Source of the DNA: Acinetobacter sp. WCHAc010034
Lineage (GTDB): Bacteria; Pseudomonadota; Gammaproteobacteria; Pseudomonadales; Moraxellaceae
Direction of reading: 5' to 3'
DNA: 64,000 nucleotides
NCBI RefSeq assembly: GCF_001696615.3
Contig: NZ_CP032279.1
Coordinates: forward strand, 124,001-188,000
Positions 18,017 through 27,626 of the stretch are shown piece after piece. A program made the position numbers and the translations under genes. Each line of letters opens with the position of its first letter. The first letter of the stretch is position 1. Under the pieces are notes generated by a model. That model was not told where the DNA came from, did not search any database, and saw nothing but the letters and a program-made list of their open reading frames with translations.

Positions 18017-18742
18017 TTATGCGCAGCTGGCTGACGGCAGGAAGCGCAGGCCGACTCCCGGCTCGGTAATGATGTATTTCGGCTGCAGGGCGTCATCATT
18101 CAGCTTGCTGCGCAGTTTGGCAACTAAAATTCTTAGATAATGCGTGTCTTCCTGATGGGTCGGCCCCCACAAATCCTTTAAAATCTGCGGCTGCGTGATC
18201 AGCTGGCCTTTGTGCAGGGCCAGCAGGCTCAGCAGCTGGTATTCCTTGCGGGTCAATGAAATCAGCTGCTGCTGCAGAAACACCTGGCGCCGCGCGAAGT
18301 CGATTTTCAGCTCGCCGTCATCAAAAACCGCCGATTCAGCTGGCGCATGCTGATGCTGGCGCAGCAGCGCGCGGATGCGCGCCATCAGTTCCTGCACGCT
18401 GAAAGGCTTGGTGACGTAATCATTTGCGCCGGCATCCAGCAGCTTGACTTTTTCTTCTTCGTTTGAGCGGACAGATAACACAATGACCGGCACGCTGGAC
18501 CACACGCGAAGCTCGGTCAGCACTTCGGCGCCATCCAGATCCGGCAGCCCCAAATCCAGAATAACCAAGTCCGCCCCCTGCAAAGCCAGCAGCTCAAGGC
18601 CTTTTTCACCGTTTTCAGCCAGCAGAACCTTGTAGCCCTGCGCCCGCAGGGCGATATCCAGAAACTTGCGGATCTGCGGTTCATCATCAATCACCAGCAC
18701 ATTGGTCATGGCGCTGGCGTTTACAGAAGCTGGGTCGGACAT
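18017..18742 (-). CDS. kdpE: KdpE, response regulator of potassium uptake
   Basis: 241-aa OmpR/PhoB-type response regulator. The receiver domain has the acidic pair in VIDDEPQIRKF, the phospho-acceptor aspartate in DLVILDLGLPDLDG (about residue 62), and the conserved lysine in NDYVTKPFSVQEL. The C-terminal winged helix contains LTRKEYQLLSLLALHKGQL and THYLRILVAKLRSKL. The AAGGAAA ribosome site precedes the ATG at 18742, which lies 9 bp after the kdpD stop, so sensor and regulator are co-translated. It activates kdpABC under potassium limitation or osmotic stress in the family. Confidence 0.94.
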   Translation of the reverse strand: MSDPASVNASAMTNVLVIDDEPQIRKFLDIALRAQGYKVLLAENGEKGLELLALQGADLVILDLGLPDLDGAEVLTELRVWSSVPVIVLSVRSNEEEKVKLLDAGANDYVTKPFSVQELMARIRALLRQHQHAPAESAVFDDGELKIDFARRQVFLQQQLISLTRKEYQLLSLLALHKGQLITQPQILKDLWGPTHQEDTHYLRILVAKLRSKLNDDALQPKYIITEPGVGLRFLPSASCA

Positions 18743-18751
18743 GCGGTTTCC

Positions 18752-21409
18752 TTAGCCGTTTTGCTGAATAGGCAGAACAATGCGGATGCATGTTCCCTTG
18801 CCGTTTTTGCCGGAAGAGGCGGAAATTTGCCCCATATGCGCGCCGACAATGGCTTTAACAATGGTCAGCCCTAAGCCGGTGCCGTACTGGCCGCGGTCGC
18901 CGCGCTCCATGGTATAGAACATGTCAAAGATGCGGCTGCGCTCATCTTCCGGTATGCCCTGGCCCTGATCGCTGATGGCGACTTCAATCAGCGCGCCATT
19001 GATTTCCGCGACATCAACCGTGACAGGCAAATGCTCCGGAGAAAACTTGGCGGCGTTTTCCAGCACATTGAACAGCGCCTGCTCAATCAGGGCAGCATGC
19101 ACATACAGGCTAAGCGCGGCTTCAGGCAGATGCACCTCAATCTGCGCTTTCGGCATATAGCGCTTCAGACGGCGCACAGCCGAACCGATCAGTTCATCCA
19201 TGCCAATCCAGTCGCGCTTCAGGCTAAGCCCATCATGCCCTAATCGGGTCATGTCCAGCAAGTTCTGAATATAGCGGTCCAGCCGTTCGCCTTCCAAGCG
19301 GATGGCTTCCAGCAGGCTGTCTTGATCCTTTTCATTCATGGCATGGCGGTAATTGCTCAGGGTATCGGCCGCGCCGATCATTGACGCCAGCGGTGAACGC
19401 AGGTCATGCGAAACTGAGGACAGCAAGGCCGAGCGCAGCTTTTCGGTTTCAGAACTGATATTGGCGATTTCCAGCGCCTTGCTCAGCTGCGCGCGCGAAA
19501 GCGCCTGCGCAATGTATTCAATCATCGCTTCCGCCAGCCTTTTCTGCTCGGTCGGCAGCAGCTTTAGATCCGCAGGAAATTTCAGCCCGATGACGCCCAG
19601 GCACTGTTTTGAGGCCAGCACCGGCAAAAACCACCAGTCGCTTTCGGTCAGCGTTTGGGTAAAGCGGCCGGACGGCTGCCGGTTTTTATAGCTCCAGTCC
19701 GCAGAAATCCGCTCTTTCCCGCTGAGCGCAGCGCTGCCCTCAGCCATCGGCTTGGCCGGGTCTTCAGGCAAATATAGCCAAGTTTCAGCTTTGAGATTCT
19801 GCTGCAGCGATTTAACGGCAATGTCCTGAATTTGCGTTAAATCTACCGCAGCGGAAAGCTTCTGCCCTAAATCCTGCATAATGCTGTTGTAGCTGTTGGC
19901 CGCCCTTAATGCCGTGACCTGCTCGCTGAGCTTTGACGCCAGGCGGCTGGCGATCAGCGCCGCCCCTAAAAATGCAATGACAGTCACCACGCCTTGGTGC
20001 GCTGAAATTTGAAAGGTGAAGCGCGGGGGGATGAAAAAGAAGTTATAGGCAAGGAAGAATAAAATTGCGGAAAATACCGCAGCAGCCATCCGGGTTTTCG
20101 AGGCGACGAACACCACCGCGGTAATGAAAATGATCGACAGCTCTTCAATGCCTAAGTATTTTTCGCCTAAGCTGGCGAAAATAACGCTGATGACGGTTGT
20201 GGCCGCAACATAACGCAGCTCCCGCATGTTTAAAATCGCGCTTTTCTGCAGCAGTTGGCGCAGCGCCGGCTTTTCCAAAACAATCGGCACAATGCTTAAT
20301 TCAAAATTCGGCTTAAAGCCCAGCAGCTGCTGAATCAGGCTTGGCTTTAAGCCGAATATGCGGGGCTTTTCAGGCTCCTGCGCCAACACCAGCGTGGAAA
20401 TACCTCGCTCCAGCACATAATTGTACAGCGCTTTGGCATGCTGCCTGCCGTACAGGGTTTCAGTCATGCCGCCCAGCTGGCGGGTTAAATTCAGCGCCCT
20501 CTCTATTTCACGGCGCGCAGCGCCGCCGCTTTTTTCCGGCAGCGCGGCGTCATTGGAAAACGCCGCCACAGTCCAGTTGGCCAGGCGGTTTTCGGCAATG
20601 CGGCAGCCCGCCCGCACCAAGGCTTCAGAATGGCCGTGGCCATCGATCAGAATTAAAATATGATTTCTGAGCGGTATAGGCGCAAGCCCCTGCACCGCGA
20701 AATTTTCCCGCACATTGGCATCGACATGGCTGGCTGCGGTCTGCATGGCGAGTTCACGCAGCGCGGTCAGGTTTGAGCCACTGAAGAACGACTGCAGGGC
20801 CTGCTGCGCCTGCTCGGGCATATAGACTTTGCCCTGTCCCAGCCGTTCCAGCAGCTCATTGACCGGCAGGTCAATCAGGCGGATATCGCGGATCCGCTCA
20901 AAAACGCGGTCTGGAACGGTTTCAGCAACCCGGATGCCGGTAATCTGGCGGATGACATCATTCAGGCTTTCCAGATGCTGAATATTCATGGTGGTGAACA
21001 CGTCAATGCCGGCATCCAGCAGTTCATTGATATCCTGCCAGCGCTTTTCATGGCGGCTGCCCGGCATATTGGCATGCGCGAATTCATCCACTAGCACAAT
21101 CGCGGGCTTTTGCTCAAGCACCGCATCCAAATCCATTTCTTCTAAATGCTGCCCCTGATATTCAATGGCTTTCCGCGGAATCAGGCGCAGGCCAGCCAGC
21201 AGGTTTTCTGTTTCCGCGCGGCCATGGGTTTCAACATAGCCAATGACAATGTCCTTGCCCTGCAGGGCAAGCTCATGCGCCCGCACCAGCATGGCAAAAG
21301 TTTTGCCTACGCCCGGCGCGGCGCCTAAAAATATGGTCAAGCGCCCGGACTGGTAGCGCTGGGTGTGCTGCAGCAGCGCATCCGCTTTGTTATTTCTGTT
21401 TTCGCTCAT
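18752..21409 (-). CDS. kdpD: KdpD, potassium-responsive sensor histidine kinase
   Basis: 885 aa from the ATG at 21409; the frame is open from 21484 but the shorter start aligns with the normal KdpD N-terminus. Order: KdpD N-terminal domain with Walker A GAAPGVGKT (29-37) and Walker-B-like VLVDEFAHANMPGSRHEKRW, a USP-like domain, four membrane helices (DUF4118 region, near residues 400-500), a GAF-like region, the dimerisation domain with the phospho-accepting His in SSVSHDLRSPLASM, and an HATPase domain (NAAKFSPEHLP, GQGIPEDERSRIFDMFYT, GTGLGLTIVKAIV). All catalytic boxes are intact. It follows kdpC by about 110 bp. Confidence 0.94.
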   Translation of the reverse strand: MSENRNNKADALLQHTQRYQSGRLTIFLGAAPGVGKTFAMLVRAHELALQGKDIVIGYVETHGRAETENLLAGLRLIPRKAIEYQGQHLEEMDLDAVLEQKPAIVLVDEFAHANMPGSRHEKRWQDINELLDAGIDVFTTMNIQHLESLNDVIRQITGIRVAETVPDRVFERIRDIRLIDLPVNELLERLGQGKVYMPEQAQQALQSFFSGSNLTALRELAMQTAASHVDANVRENFAVQGLAPIPLRNHILILIDGHGHSEALVRAGCRIAENRLANWTVAAFSNDAALPEKSGGAARREIERALNLTRQLGGMTETLYGRQHAKALYNYVLERGISTLVLAQEPEKPRIFGLKPSLIQQLLGFKPNFELSIVPIVLEKPALRQLLQKSAILNMRELRYVAATTVISVIFASLGEKYLGIEELSIIFITAVVFVASKTRMAAAVFSAILFFLAYNFFFIPPRFTFQISAHQGVVTVIAFLGAALIASRLASKLSEQVTALRAANSYNSIMQDLGQKLSAAVDLTQIQDIAVKSLQQNLKAETWLYLPEDPAKPMAEGSAALSGKERISADWSYKNRQPSGRFTQTLTESDWWFLPVLASKQCLGVIGLKFPADLKLLPTEQKRLAEAMIEYIAQALSRAQLSKALEIANISSETEKLRSALLSSVSHDLRSPLASMIGAADTLSNYRHAMNEKDQDSLLEAIRLEGERLDRYIQNLLDMTRLGHDGLSLKRDWIGMDELIGSAVRRLKRYMPKAQIEVHLPEAALSLYVHAALIEQALFNVLENAAKFSPEHLPVTVDVAEINGALIEVAISDQGQGIPEDERSRIFDMFYTMERGDRGQYGTGLGLTIVKAIVGAHMGQISASSGKNGKGTCIRIVLPIQQNG

Positions 21410-21457
21410 AATCGCTTCATTTTTGTCATATCCATACAGCGGTTTCCAATGCGCCAA

Positions 21458-21510
21458 GCCGGCTGGACTGGAATCTGAAGGCAAATACCCTCAAATTCAG
21501 CCCAGCCGGC
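21458..21510. other. Intercistronic hairpin between kdpC and kdpD
   Basis: GCCGGCTGG (21458-21466) and CCAGCCGGC (21502-21510) are perfect 9-bp arms, with an inner CTGAA/TTCAG pair (21475-21479, 21496-21500). No T-tract follows. It may reduce read-through or stabilise the kdpABC message relative to kdpDE. Confidence 0.4.
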
Positions 21511-21518
21511 GCTGGCGT

Positions 21519-22118
21519 TTACTGCATGCGGTCCAAGGCCAGATTCAGCTCCAGCACATTGACTCTTGCCTTGCCTAAAACGCCCCAGTCCGGCTGAATG
21601 GTCTGCTGCTGCACCAAATCCAGCACCGCCTGCTCAGGCAAATGCCTTGCTTCAGCCACGCGCCGTACCTGAATCAGCGCTGACGCCGCGCTGATTTCAG
21701 GGTCTATGCCGCTGCCGGATGCTGTCACCAGATCTGCAGGAATGCGCTCTTCCGCAACTTGCTCCTGCGCAGCAATGCGCTTCAGGCGCTCCTCAACCGC
21801 CTTATGCAGCTCAGGATTGGTTCTGGCCAGATTGCTGCCGGCCATGGCCATCGGGTCATAATTGGCTGCCGAGGGGCGCGGATGGAAATACTTGGCCTGC
21901 GCAAAGGGCTGCGCCACTAAGCTTGAGCCTAAAATTCTATCATTTTCAACAATCATGCTGCCATTGGCCTGATCCGGAAACAGCGCCTGCCCAAGGCCGG
22001 CCGCTGCGGCGCTGTACAACAAGCCGCACAGCCCCAAGGCAATGGCCGTCAAGCCAAGCGACGCTCTGGCCAGTGAAGCTGCGGAAGGCTGAATCAGCGG
22101 GTTATTTTCAATATTCAT
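21519..22118 (-). CDS. kdpC: KdpC, potassium-transporting ATPase subunit C
   Basis: 199 aa from the ATG at 22118, which has AAGGGG six bases upstream; the in-frame ATG at 22136 would overlap the kdpB stop. One N-terminal membrane helix (LGLTAIALGLCGLLYSAAAAGL) is followed by a soluble domain with the conserved elements GSSLVAQPFAQAKYFHPRPSA, DLVTASGSGIDPEIS and ALIQVRRVAEAR. KdpC anchors and assists KdpB in the Kdp potassium pump. Standard length and place. Confidence 0.95.
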   Translation of the reverse strand: MNIENNPLIQPSAASLARASLGLTAIALGLCGLLYSAAAAGLGQALFPDQANGSMIVENDRILGSSLVAQPFAQAKYFHPRPSAANYDPMAMAGSNLARTNPELHKAVEERLKRIAAQEQVAEERIPADLVTASGSGIDPEISAASALIQVRRVAEARHLPEQAVLDLVQQQTIQPDWGVLGKARVNVLELNLALDRMQ

Positions 22119-22128
22119 TTTATACCCC

Positions 22129-24195
22129 TTAAACAATCATAAATTGGCTGATGACTAAATCAATGGCTTTGATGGCTGCAAACGGCAGCAGCACGCCGCC
22201 GGCGCCGTAAATCAGCATGTTGCGGCGCAGCAGCTGGGTCGAGGTTGAAGGCTTGAATTTCACGCCGCGCAAAGCAATCGGAATCAGCAGCGGGATAATC
22301 ACGGCATTGAAAATCAATGCGGAAAGAATCGCGCTTTCAGAGCTGCCCAGCTGCATTACATTCAGCGCATCCATTTGCGGAATGGCGGCGACAAACAAAG
22401 CCGGCAAAATTGCAAAGTACTTAGATACATCGTTGGCCAGCGAGAAGGTGGTCAACGCGCCGCGGGTAATCAGCTGCTGCTTGCCAATTTCCACCACAGC
22501 CAGCAATTTAGTCGGGTCTGAGTCCAGATCCACCATATTGCCGGCTTCCTTGGCGGCCTGAGTCCCTGAATTCATCGCCAGGCCGATATCCGCCTGCGCC
22601 AGTGCCGGCGCATCATTGGTGCCGTCACCGACCATAGCCACCAGATGCCCCTTGTCCTGTTCCTTGCGGATGCAGGCCAGCTTGTCTTCTGGGCGCGCTT
22701 CGGCGATATAGTCATCCACTCCCGCTTCAGCAGCGATTGCAGCCGCGGTTAATGGATTATCTCCAGTCACCATCACGGTTTTAATGCCCATTTCACGCAG
22801 CCGGGCGAATTTCTCCTTAATGCCCTGCTTAATTACGTCGGAAAGCTCAATCACGCCTAAAATGTTTTGATCCTGCGCGACCACCAGCGGCGTTGCGCCC
22901 TTGGATGCCACCTGCGCTACACGGGTTTTCAATTCACTCTGATTTTCAATGCATTGTACTGAAAATTTCAGAATGGCATCCAGCGCGCCCTTGCGGATTT
23001 TCCGGCCATCCTGCAGATTCACCCCGGAAATGCGCGCGGAGGCGTTAAAGGCGATGAATTCAGCCTGCTCCGGCTCAAGGACTTTTTCGCCCTGCTCTTT
23101 GGCCAGCGCCAGCACAGACTTGCCTTCCGGCGTAGGGTCAGCCAGCGAGGTCAGCACCGCAGCCTGGCGCAGTTCAGCGTCCGTCACGCCGGCCAGAGGA
23201 TAAAACGCCGTGGCCTGGCGGTCGCCGTAGGTAATGGTGCCAGTTTTATCCAGCAGCAGCACGTCAACATCTCCAGCCACTTCAACCGCTTTGCCTGATT
23301 TGGCAATGACATTGGCTTTCAAGGCGCGGTTCATTCCAGCGATGCCGATGGCCGGCAGCAGGCCGCCAATGGTGGTTGGAATCAGGCAGACCAGCAAGGC
23401 CACCAGCACAATCGGGCTAATTTCAATGTTCAGGAAATGCCCGATAAACGGCAAGCTGAACACCACGGCAATAAACGTCACCGTCATCACTGTCAGCAAA
23501 ATGCCAAGCGCAATTTCATTCGGCGTTTTCTGGCGGTTGGAGCCTTCAACCAGCGCAATCATGCGGTCCAAAAAGCTGTTGCCGGATTCAGCTGTCACCT
23601 GCACAATAATCCGGTCGGTTAGCACCTTGGTGCCGCCGATCACGCCGGATTTATCGGTTCCGGCTTCGCGCAGCACAGGCGCTGACTCTCCCGTGACCGC
23701 AGCTTCATTGATGGTGGCAAAGCCCTGAATGATTTCGCCGTCTGCCGGAATCAGCTCGCCCGCGCGGACTTCAATCAGGTCATTCATTTTCAGGGCTGCC
23801 GCGGCAATCTGCTCACCCTCCAGATCATCTTTAGAACTTAAGCGCCGCGCGGTCAGGTTTTGACGGGCCTGCCTCAATGACAGCGCCTGCCCGCGGCCTT
23901 TCGCTTCGGCAACCGCTTCCGCATAATTGGCAAACAGCACGGTAATGAACAGAATCAGGCTGACAGACAGGCCAAAGCCTAAATCGGCCTGTCCTGAAAC
24001 CGTGCTGACCACGGTAATGACCGTGCCCAGCCAGACAATCGCCATGACCGGATTTTTGACCGCATGCTGCGGCTGCAGCTTAATGAATGCGTTTTTCCAC
24101 GCTTCGCCCTGCAGCCAAGTCGATGCAGGCTTTGAAGCGCTGTGCGCCGGTTTATTGGCAGCGCTGCTGTTTTTAGAATGTATAGAATGATTCAT
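22129..24195 (-). CDS. kdpB: KdpB, P-type ATPase subunit of the potassium pump
   Basis: 688 aa from the ATG at 24195 preceded by AAGGGGGGA; the longer frame to 24249 lacks a ribosome site and overlaps kdpA. All P-type ATPase motifs are present: AAVTGESAPV (actuator TGES), the phosphorylation site LLLDKTGTITYG, the nucleotide-binding segment PEGKSVLALAKEQG, and the hinge MVGDGTNDAPALAQADIGLAM. It couples ATP hydrolysis to K+ import through KdpA. The N-terminal 40 residues are Ser/Ala/Lys-rich and variable. Confidence 0.96.
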   Translation of the reverse strand: MNHSIHSKNSSAANKPAHSASKPASTWLQGEAWKNAFIKLQPQHAVKNPVMAIVWLGTVITVVSTVSGQADLGFGLSVSLILFITVLFANYAEAVAEAKGRGQALSLRQARQNLTARRLSSKDDLEGEQIAAAALKMNDLIEVRAGELIPADGEIIQGFATINEAAVTGESAPVLREAGTDKSGVIGGTKVLTDRIIVQVTAESGNSFLDRMIALVEGSNRQKTPNEIALGILLTVMTVTFIAVVFSLPFIGHFLNIEISPIVLVALLVCLIPTTIGGLLPAIGIAGMNRALKANVIAKSGKAVEVAGDVDVLLLDKTGTITYGDRQATAFYPLAGVTDAELRQAAVLTSLADPTPEGKSVLALAKEQGEKVLEPEQAEFIAFNASARISGVNLQDGRKIRKGALDAILKFSVQCIENQSELKTRVAQVASKGATPLVVAQDQNILGVIELSDVIKQGIKEKFARLREMGIKTVMVTGDNPLTAAAIAAEAGVDDYIAEARPEDKLACIRKEQDKGHLVAMVGDGTNDAPALAQADIGLAMNSGTQAAKEAGNMVDLDSDPTKLLAVVEIGKQQLITRGALTTFSLANDVSKYFAILPALFVAAIPQMDALNVMQLGSSESAILSALIFNAVIIPLLIPIALRGVKFKPSTSTQLLRRNMLIYGAGGVLLPFAAIKAIDLVISQFMIV

Positions 24196-24208
24196 CGTTT
24201 TTCCCCCC

Positions 24209-25933
24209 TTAGCCTTGCGCCAAGAGCAAATGATCTGCAATTGGCCCAAGAACCAGAACCGGCATAAATTGCAGCAAGGTCAGCATCACCACAATCGCAA
24301 TAAGCGTTAAGGCAAATGTCGGCGTTTCAACTTTCAGGCTGCCGCTGCTTTCCGGCGCCTGACGCTTGGCCGCCAGACGGGCCGCTATCAGCAATGGAAT
24401 AATCAGCGTCGGAAAGCGCCCTAACAGCAAAGCAATGCTGCAGGTCACATTCCACCAAATTGTGTTGTCCGCCAAGCCTTCAAAGCCCGAGCCGTTATTG
24501 GCAAATGCGGAAACGTATTCATAAAGCACCTGCGAAACTGCGTGATACTGCGGATTGCTGTTTCCGGTCAGTTCCGGGAAAAACAGCGCAATGGAGGTCA
24601 GGCCCAGAATCACCGCAGGCTGAATCAGAATCACCGCAGCCAGCAGCTTGATTTCACCCGCTTCAATTTTCCGGCCAAACAGCTCAGGCGTGCGTCCAGT
24701 CATTAAACCGGCAATAAATACGGCCAAAAACAGATAGATAATGAATTGCAGCAGGCCGCAGCCGATGCCGCCCCAAATCGCATTGATCAGCATATTGGAC
24801 AGTGCCACCAAGCCGGTTAATGGCGCAGATGAATCATGCATCATGTCGACCGAGCCATTGTTGACCTGCGTCGTGACCGCAGCCCATACCGCTGAGGTGG
24901 CCTCGCCGAAGCGGACTTCCTTGCCTTCCATCGCTGTCAGCTGGGCCGATGCCGCAGAAAGGCTTTCAGACCAGACGGCTGCGGTTGAAGACAGAAGCGA
25001 CATCAGCAGCATGGAGCCGAAAACGAAGCCGGCGAATTTCGGGCGCTTGGTCAGAAAGCCCAGCATGAAAATCACCGATACCGGAATCAGCAGAATGGCC
25101 AGCATTTCCAGAAAATTGGACAGCGGTGTCGGGTTTTCCAGCGGCACGCTGCTGTTCGGGCCGTACCAGCCGCCGCCGTTGCTTCCCAGCTGCTTAATGG
25201 CGACCATCGGCGCAACCGGGCCTAGAGGAATTTTTTGCGTCTGCATTTCCGCGCTCTGATCCAGCACCTGCACTTCAGGGCCGCCTTGAAAAGTAGACGG
25301 CACGCCTTGGCTGGTCAGCATGACTGACCACAGCAGGCACAGCGGCAGCAGGAAGCGGAATGCCGGCCGGATTACGTCCGCCCAGTAGTTTCCGACATTA
25401 ATCTGCCTGACTTTGTCTGCAAAGTTTTGCGCCTGTACGGCGTCCGCAGGCAGGCTCTCGCGCTTGAAGAACAATGCGCGCACTGTTGCAACCGCCATCG
25501 CCAAGCCCATCATTGGGGTAATGATCTGCAAGCCGACAATCCCGGCCATTTGCGACAGATAGGAAAGCTGCGCCTGGCCCGAATAGTGCTGCTGATTGGT
25601 ATTGGTTAAAAACGAAATCATGGTATGCAGCGCCAAGTCCCATGACATATTCGGCGCCTGATTGGGGTTCAGCGGCAGCCATGCCTGCACCATAAACAGC
25701 ACCCACGTCGCCAGCCCAATGGCCAGGCAGCTGCAGACGAAGCTGATGGAATAGGTTTTGACATTCATGCCCTGCTTGGGGTTGGTGCCTAAAGCGGCGT
25801 AAACAGGCTTTTCAATCCAGCTGAACAGCGGGTCAATTTTCATCTCGCGGTTCTGCATGATGGCCGCCAGATATTTGCCTAATGGATAAGCCAAAATGAC
25901 CACAATGGCTAAAAGCAGCAGAAACTCTAGCAT
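24209..25933 (-). CDS. kdpA: KdpA, potassium-translocating subunit
   Basis: 574-aa polytopic membrane protein. It has the selectivity-filter-like regions typical of KdpA: a TNTNQQHYSGQ segment, the GSNGGGWYGPNSS motif, TGLVALSNM and YEYVSAFANNGSGFEGLADNT. AGGAG precedes the ATG at 25933. First gene of kdpABC; kdpB starts 14 bp downstream. I looked for the tiny KdpF peptide upstream of kdpA and saw only frames of seven codons or fewer, so kdpF appears absent. Confidence 0.96.
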   Translation of the reverse strand: MLEFLLLLAIVVILAYPLGKYLAAIMQNREMKIDPLFSWIEKPVYAALGTNPKQGMNVKTYSISFVCSCLAIGLATWVLFMVQAWLPLNPNQAPNMSWDLALHTMISFLTNTNQQHYSGQAQLSYLSQMAGIVGLQIITPMMGLAMAVATVRALFFKRESLPADAVQAQNFADKVRQINVGNYWADVIRPAFRFLLPLCLLWSVMLTSQGVPSTFQGGPEVQVLDQSAEMQTQKIPLGPVAPMVAIKQLGSNGGGWYGPNSSVPLENPTPLSNFLEMLAILLIPVSVIFMLGFLTKRPKFAGFVFGSMLLMSLLSSTAAVWSESLSAASAQLTAMEGKEVRFGEATSAVWAAVTTQVNNGSVDMMHDSSAPLTGLVALSNMLINAIWGGIGCGLLQFIIYLFLAVFIAGLMTGRTPELFGRKIEAGEIKLLAAVILIQPAVILGLTSIALFFPELTGNSNPQYHAVSQVLYEYVSAFANNGSGFEGLADNTIWWNVTCSIALLLGRFPTLIIPLLIAARLAAKRQAPESSGSLKVETPTFALTLIAIVVMLTLLQFMPVLVLGPIADHLLLAQG

Positions 25934-26103
25934 GGCAGTTCTCCTAATACAGAAGTGCCGGCATTTGAGTGATGATTATTTTGAGTCTTGCAGTTTTTTA
26001 AATTTGAGCAATGCTTAACATACAATGACGCTCTTTCTATAGCAGCCATGTTTTTCAATCCTAGACATCGGAGATATTCCGCTGTTCAGTATCTGAAAAT
26101 TGG

Positions 26104-26154
26104 CCGTAAACTCTCTATTTCAGCACACGGGCCGCGCGTAAAATTTCCGTAAAA
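26104..26154 (-). promoter_or_regulatory. Candidate KdpE-binding direct repeats upstream of kdpA
   Basis: In the divergent kdpA/uppP gap (25934-26236) the minus strand carries TTTTACG twice, 11 bp apart (26137-26143 and 26148-26154), with a further TTTACGG at about 26104-26110. T-rich TTTTAC-type repeats on one helical face resemble the E. coli KdpE site. This is a motif resemblance only. Confidence 0.35.
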
Positions 26155-26236
26155 AAAAGCGGATTCTTTATTTCTAATTTGCATGAAATCAGTTAAAAAA
26201 GATCCTAATTTTTAAACATCTTCATGTGTTTTATTT

Positions 26237-27046
26237 ATGGAAAATTTTGAGCTGTTAAAAGCGCTGTTTCTGGGCTTGATTGAAGGGCTGACCGAGTTCC
26301 TGCCCATTTCCAGCACAGGCCATTTGATTCTTTTCGGCCACTTGATTGACTTCAAGTCAGATGACGGGCGCGTGTTTGAAGTGGTGATTCAGCTTGGCGC
26401 CATATTGGCGGTATGCTGGCTGTATAGGGAGAAAATCATTCACTTGGTCAAAGGCTTTTTTTCCGGCGATGCGCATGCCCGGCGCTTTGCCCTGAATGTG
26501 CTGGTCGCTTTTATTCCCGCGGTGGTTATCGGTATTTTAGCGGTCGATTTCATTAAGCAGGTTCTATTTAGCCCCATTGTGGTGGCATGCGCTTTAATTT
26601 TAGGCGGGCTGATTATTTTTGCAGTTGAATCCAGACAGCCTGCGCCGAAAACACTGGAAGCGACAGATATCAGCATTAAGCAGGCGATTATTGTAGGGCT
26701 GGCGCAATGCACGGCAATGATTCCGGGCACATCGCGCTCCGGCGCAACCATTATCGGCGGCATGCTGTCAGGCCTGTCAAGGAAAGCTGCTACCGAATTC
26801 TCCTTCTTCCTTGCCATGCCGACTATGCTCGGCGCCGCGACTTATGACCTGTTCCGCAATGCGGATGTGCTTACGGCGGACAACCTGCTGAATATTTCCG
26901 TAGGATTTGTGGCGGCATTTATCGCTGCGTTTTTTGTGGTGAAAGCATTGGTCAAATTTGTAGAAAAGCACACCTTAAGGGTTTTTGCCTGGTACAGGAT
27001 TGTTCTGGGAAGCATCCTGCTGTTTATCTTTTATTTCCTCAGATAA
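26237..27046 (+). CDS. uppP: Undecaprenyl-diphosphatase
   Basis: 269-aa BacA/UppP family membrane phosphatase that recycles undecaprenyl pyrophosphate for cell-wall synthesis. The two active-site motifs are clear: [14 protein letters not shown] at residues 15-28 and [23 protein letters not shown] near 160-180. Several hydrophobic helices follow. The ribosome site before the ATG at 26237 is weak, and the gene is divergent from kdpABC. In this family overproduction is associated with bacitracin tolerance. Confidence 0.95.
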   Translation: MENFELLKALFLGLIEGLTEFLPISSTGHLILFGHLIDFKSDDGRVFEVVIQLGAILAVCWLYREKIIHLVKGFFSGDAHARRFALNVLVAFIPAVVIGILAVDFIKQVLFSPIVVACALILGGLIIFAVESRQPAPKTLEATDISIKQAIIVGLAQCTAMIPGTSRSGATIIGGMLSGLSRKAATEFSFFLAMPTMLGAATYDLFRNADVLTADNLLNISVGFVAAFIAAFFVVKALVKFVEKHTLRVFAWYRIVLGSILLFIFYFLR

Positions 27047-27100
27047 TAAACTTCTTTCATCATTCATTTTTTAAACAATATTTAATTCGCAATGGGAATT

Positions 27101-27134
27101 CCCTCTCCCTTTCAAGGAGAGGGCTAGGGAGAGG
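27101..27134. repeat. Intergenic CTCC/GGAG palindrome (REP-like)
   Basis: CCCTCTCC (27101-27108) and GGAGAGGG (27116-27123) form an 8-bp stem around CTTTCAA and are followed by CTAGGGAGAGG. The same layout, a CTCC hairpin plus a trailing GGGAGG, recurs at 50.45, 51.8 and 52.7 kb. Confidence 0.6.
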
Positions 27135-27281
27135 ATTCTATTAAAAAACTCCCTTCTCCCTGCAGTATTAATTTCACGGCCAATCAGCGATCACTTGTTG
27201 ATTTATGAAAGAGATCTAATGCCCATGAATGCTGTTGCAGCCTAAATTACAGCAGCATGCCGCCTGATGGTCGATCCAGAC

Positions 27282-27503
27282 CTAATACGCATTGCGCCGT
27301 TTAGAAAACTTCTCAAGCTGCTTTAAAAAGCCTTCAAAATAGTTTAGCTCCTGATCTTCAGCCGGCGGGAAATCCCCCAGCCCTTCTTCTCCGCTAAATC
27401 CTGCACGCTGATTTGATCTGCGCGCACCAATTCAAACTCCCATCACCTTAAGCTGATGGATTTTCACGTACTTCAATTCATAGCAAATTAAACCATTGTT
27501 TTC
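27282..27503 (-). pseudogene. Remnant of an unrecognised gene
   Basis: The minus strand from 27503 to the TAG at 27282 reads as 74 codons in one frame with a single internal TGA (codon 24) and no start codon. The C-terminal half (SGEEGLGDFPPAEDQELNYF, then EGFLKQLEKFSKRRNAY) has the composition of a real charged, helical protein tail, and the upstream part (CYELKYVKIHQLKVMG) looks coding too. No family was recognised. The rest of the 27047-27626 gap holds only the palindrome at 27101 and the queH promoter region. Confidence 0.35.
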
Positions 27504-27626
27504 TATTTACTTTTAAACAACATGAATTCCATTCACGCCAAGCTAAGAATAATTCATCTTATTCATCAATATTTTATCTTCTTTAAAACTTAAAATGCCG
27601 GCACTGCAACTGCTTTAAGAGACCTG

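Noticed and set aside
25934..26060. Possible kdpF upstream of kdpA
   Set aside because: The only start codons seen give frames of seven codons or fewer with no hydrophobic helix.
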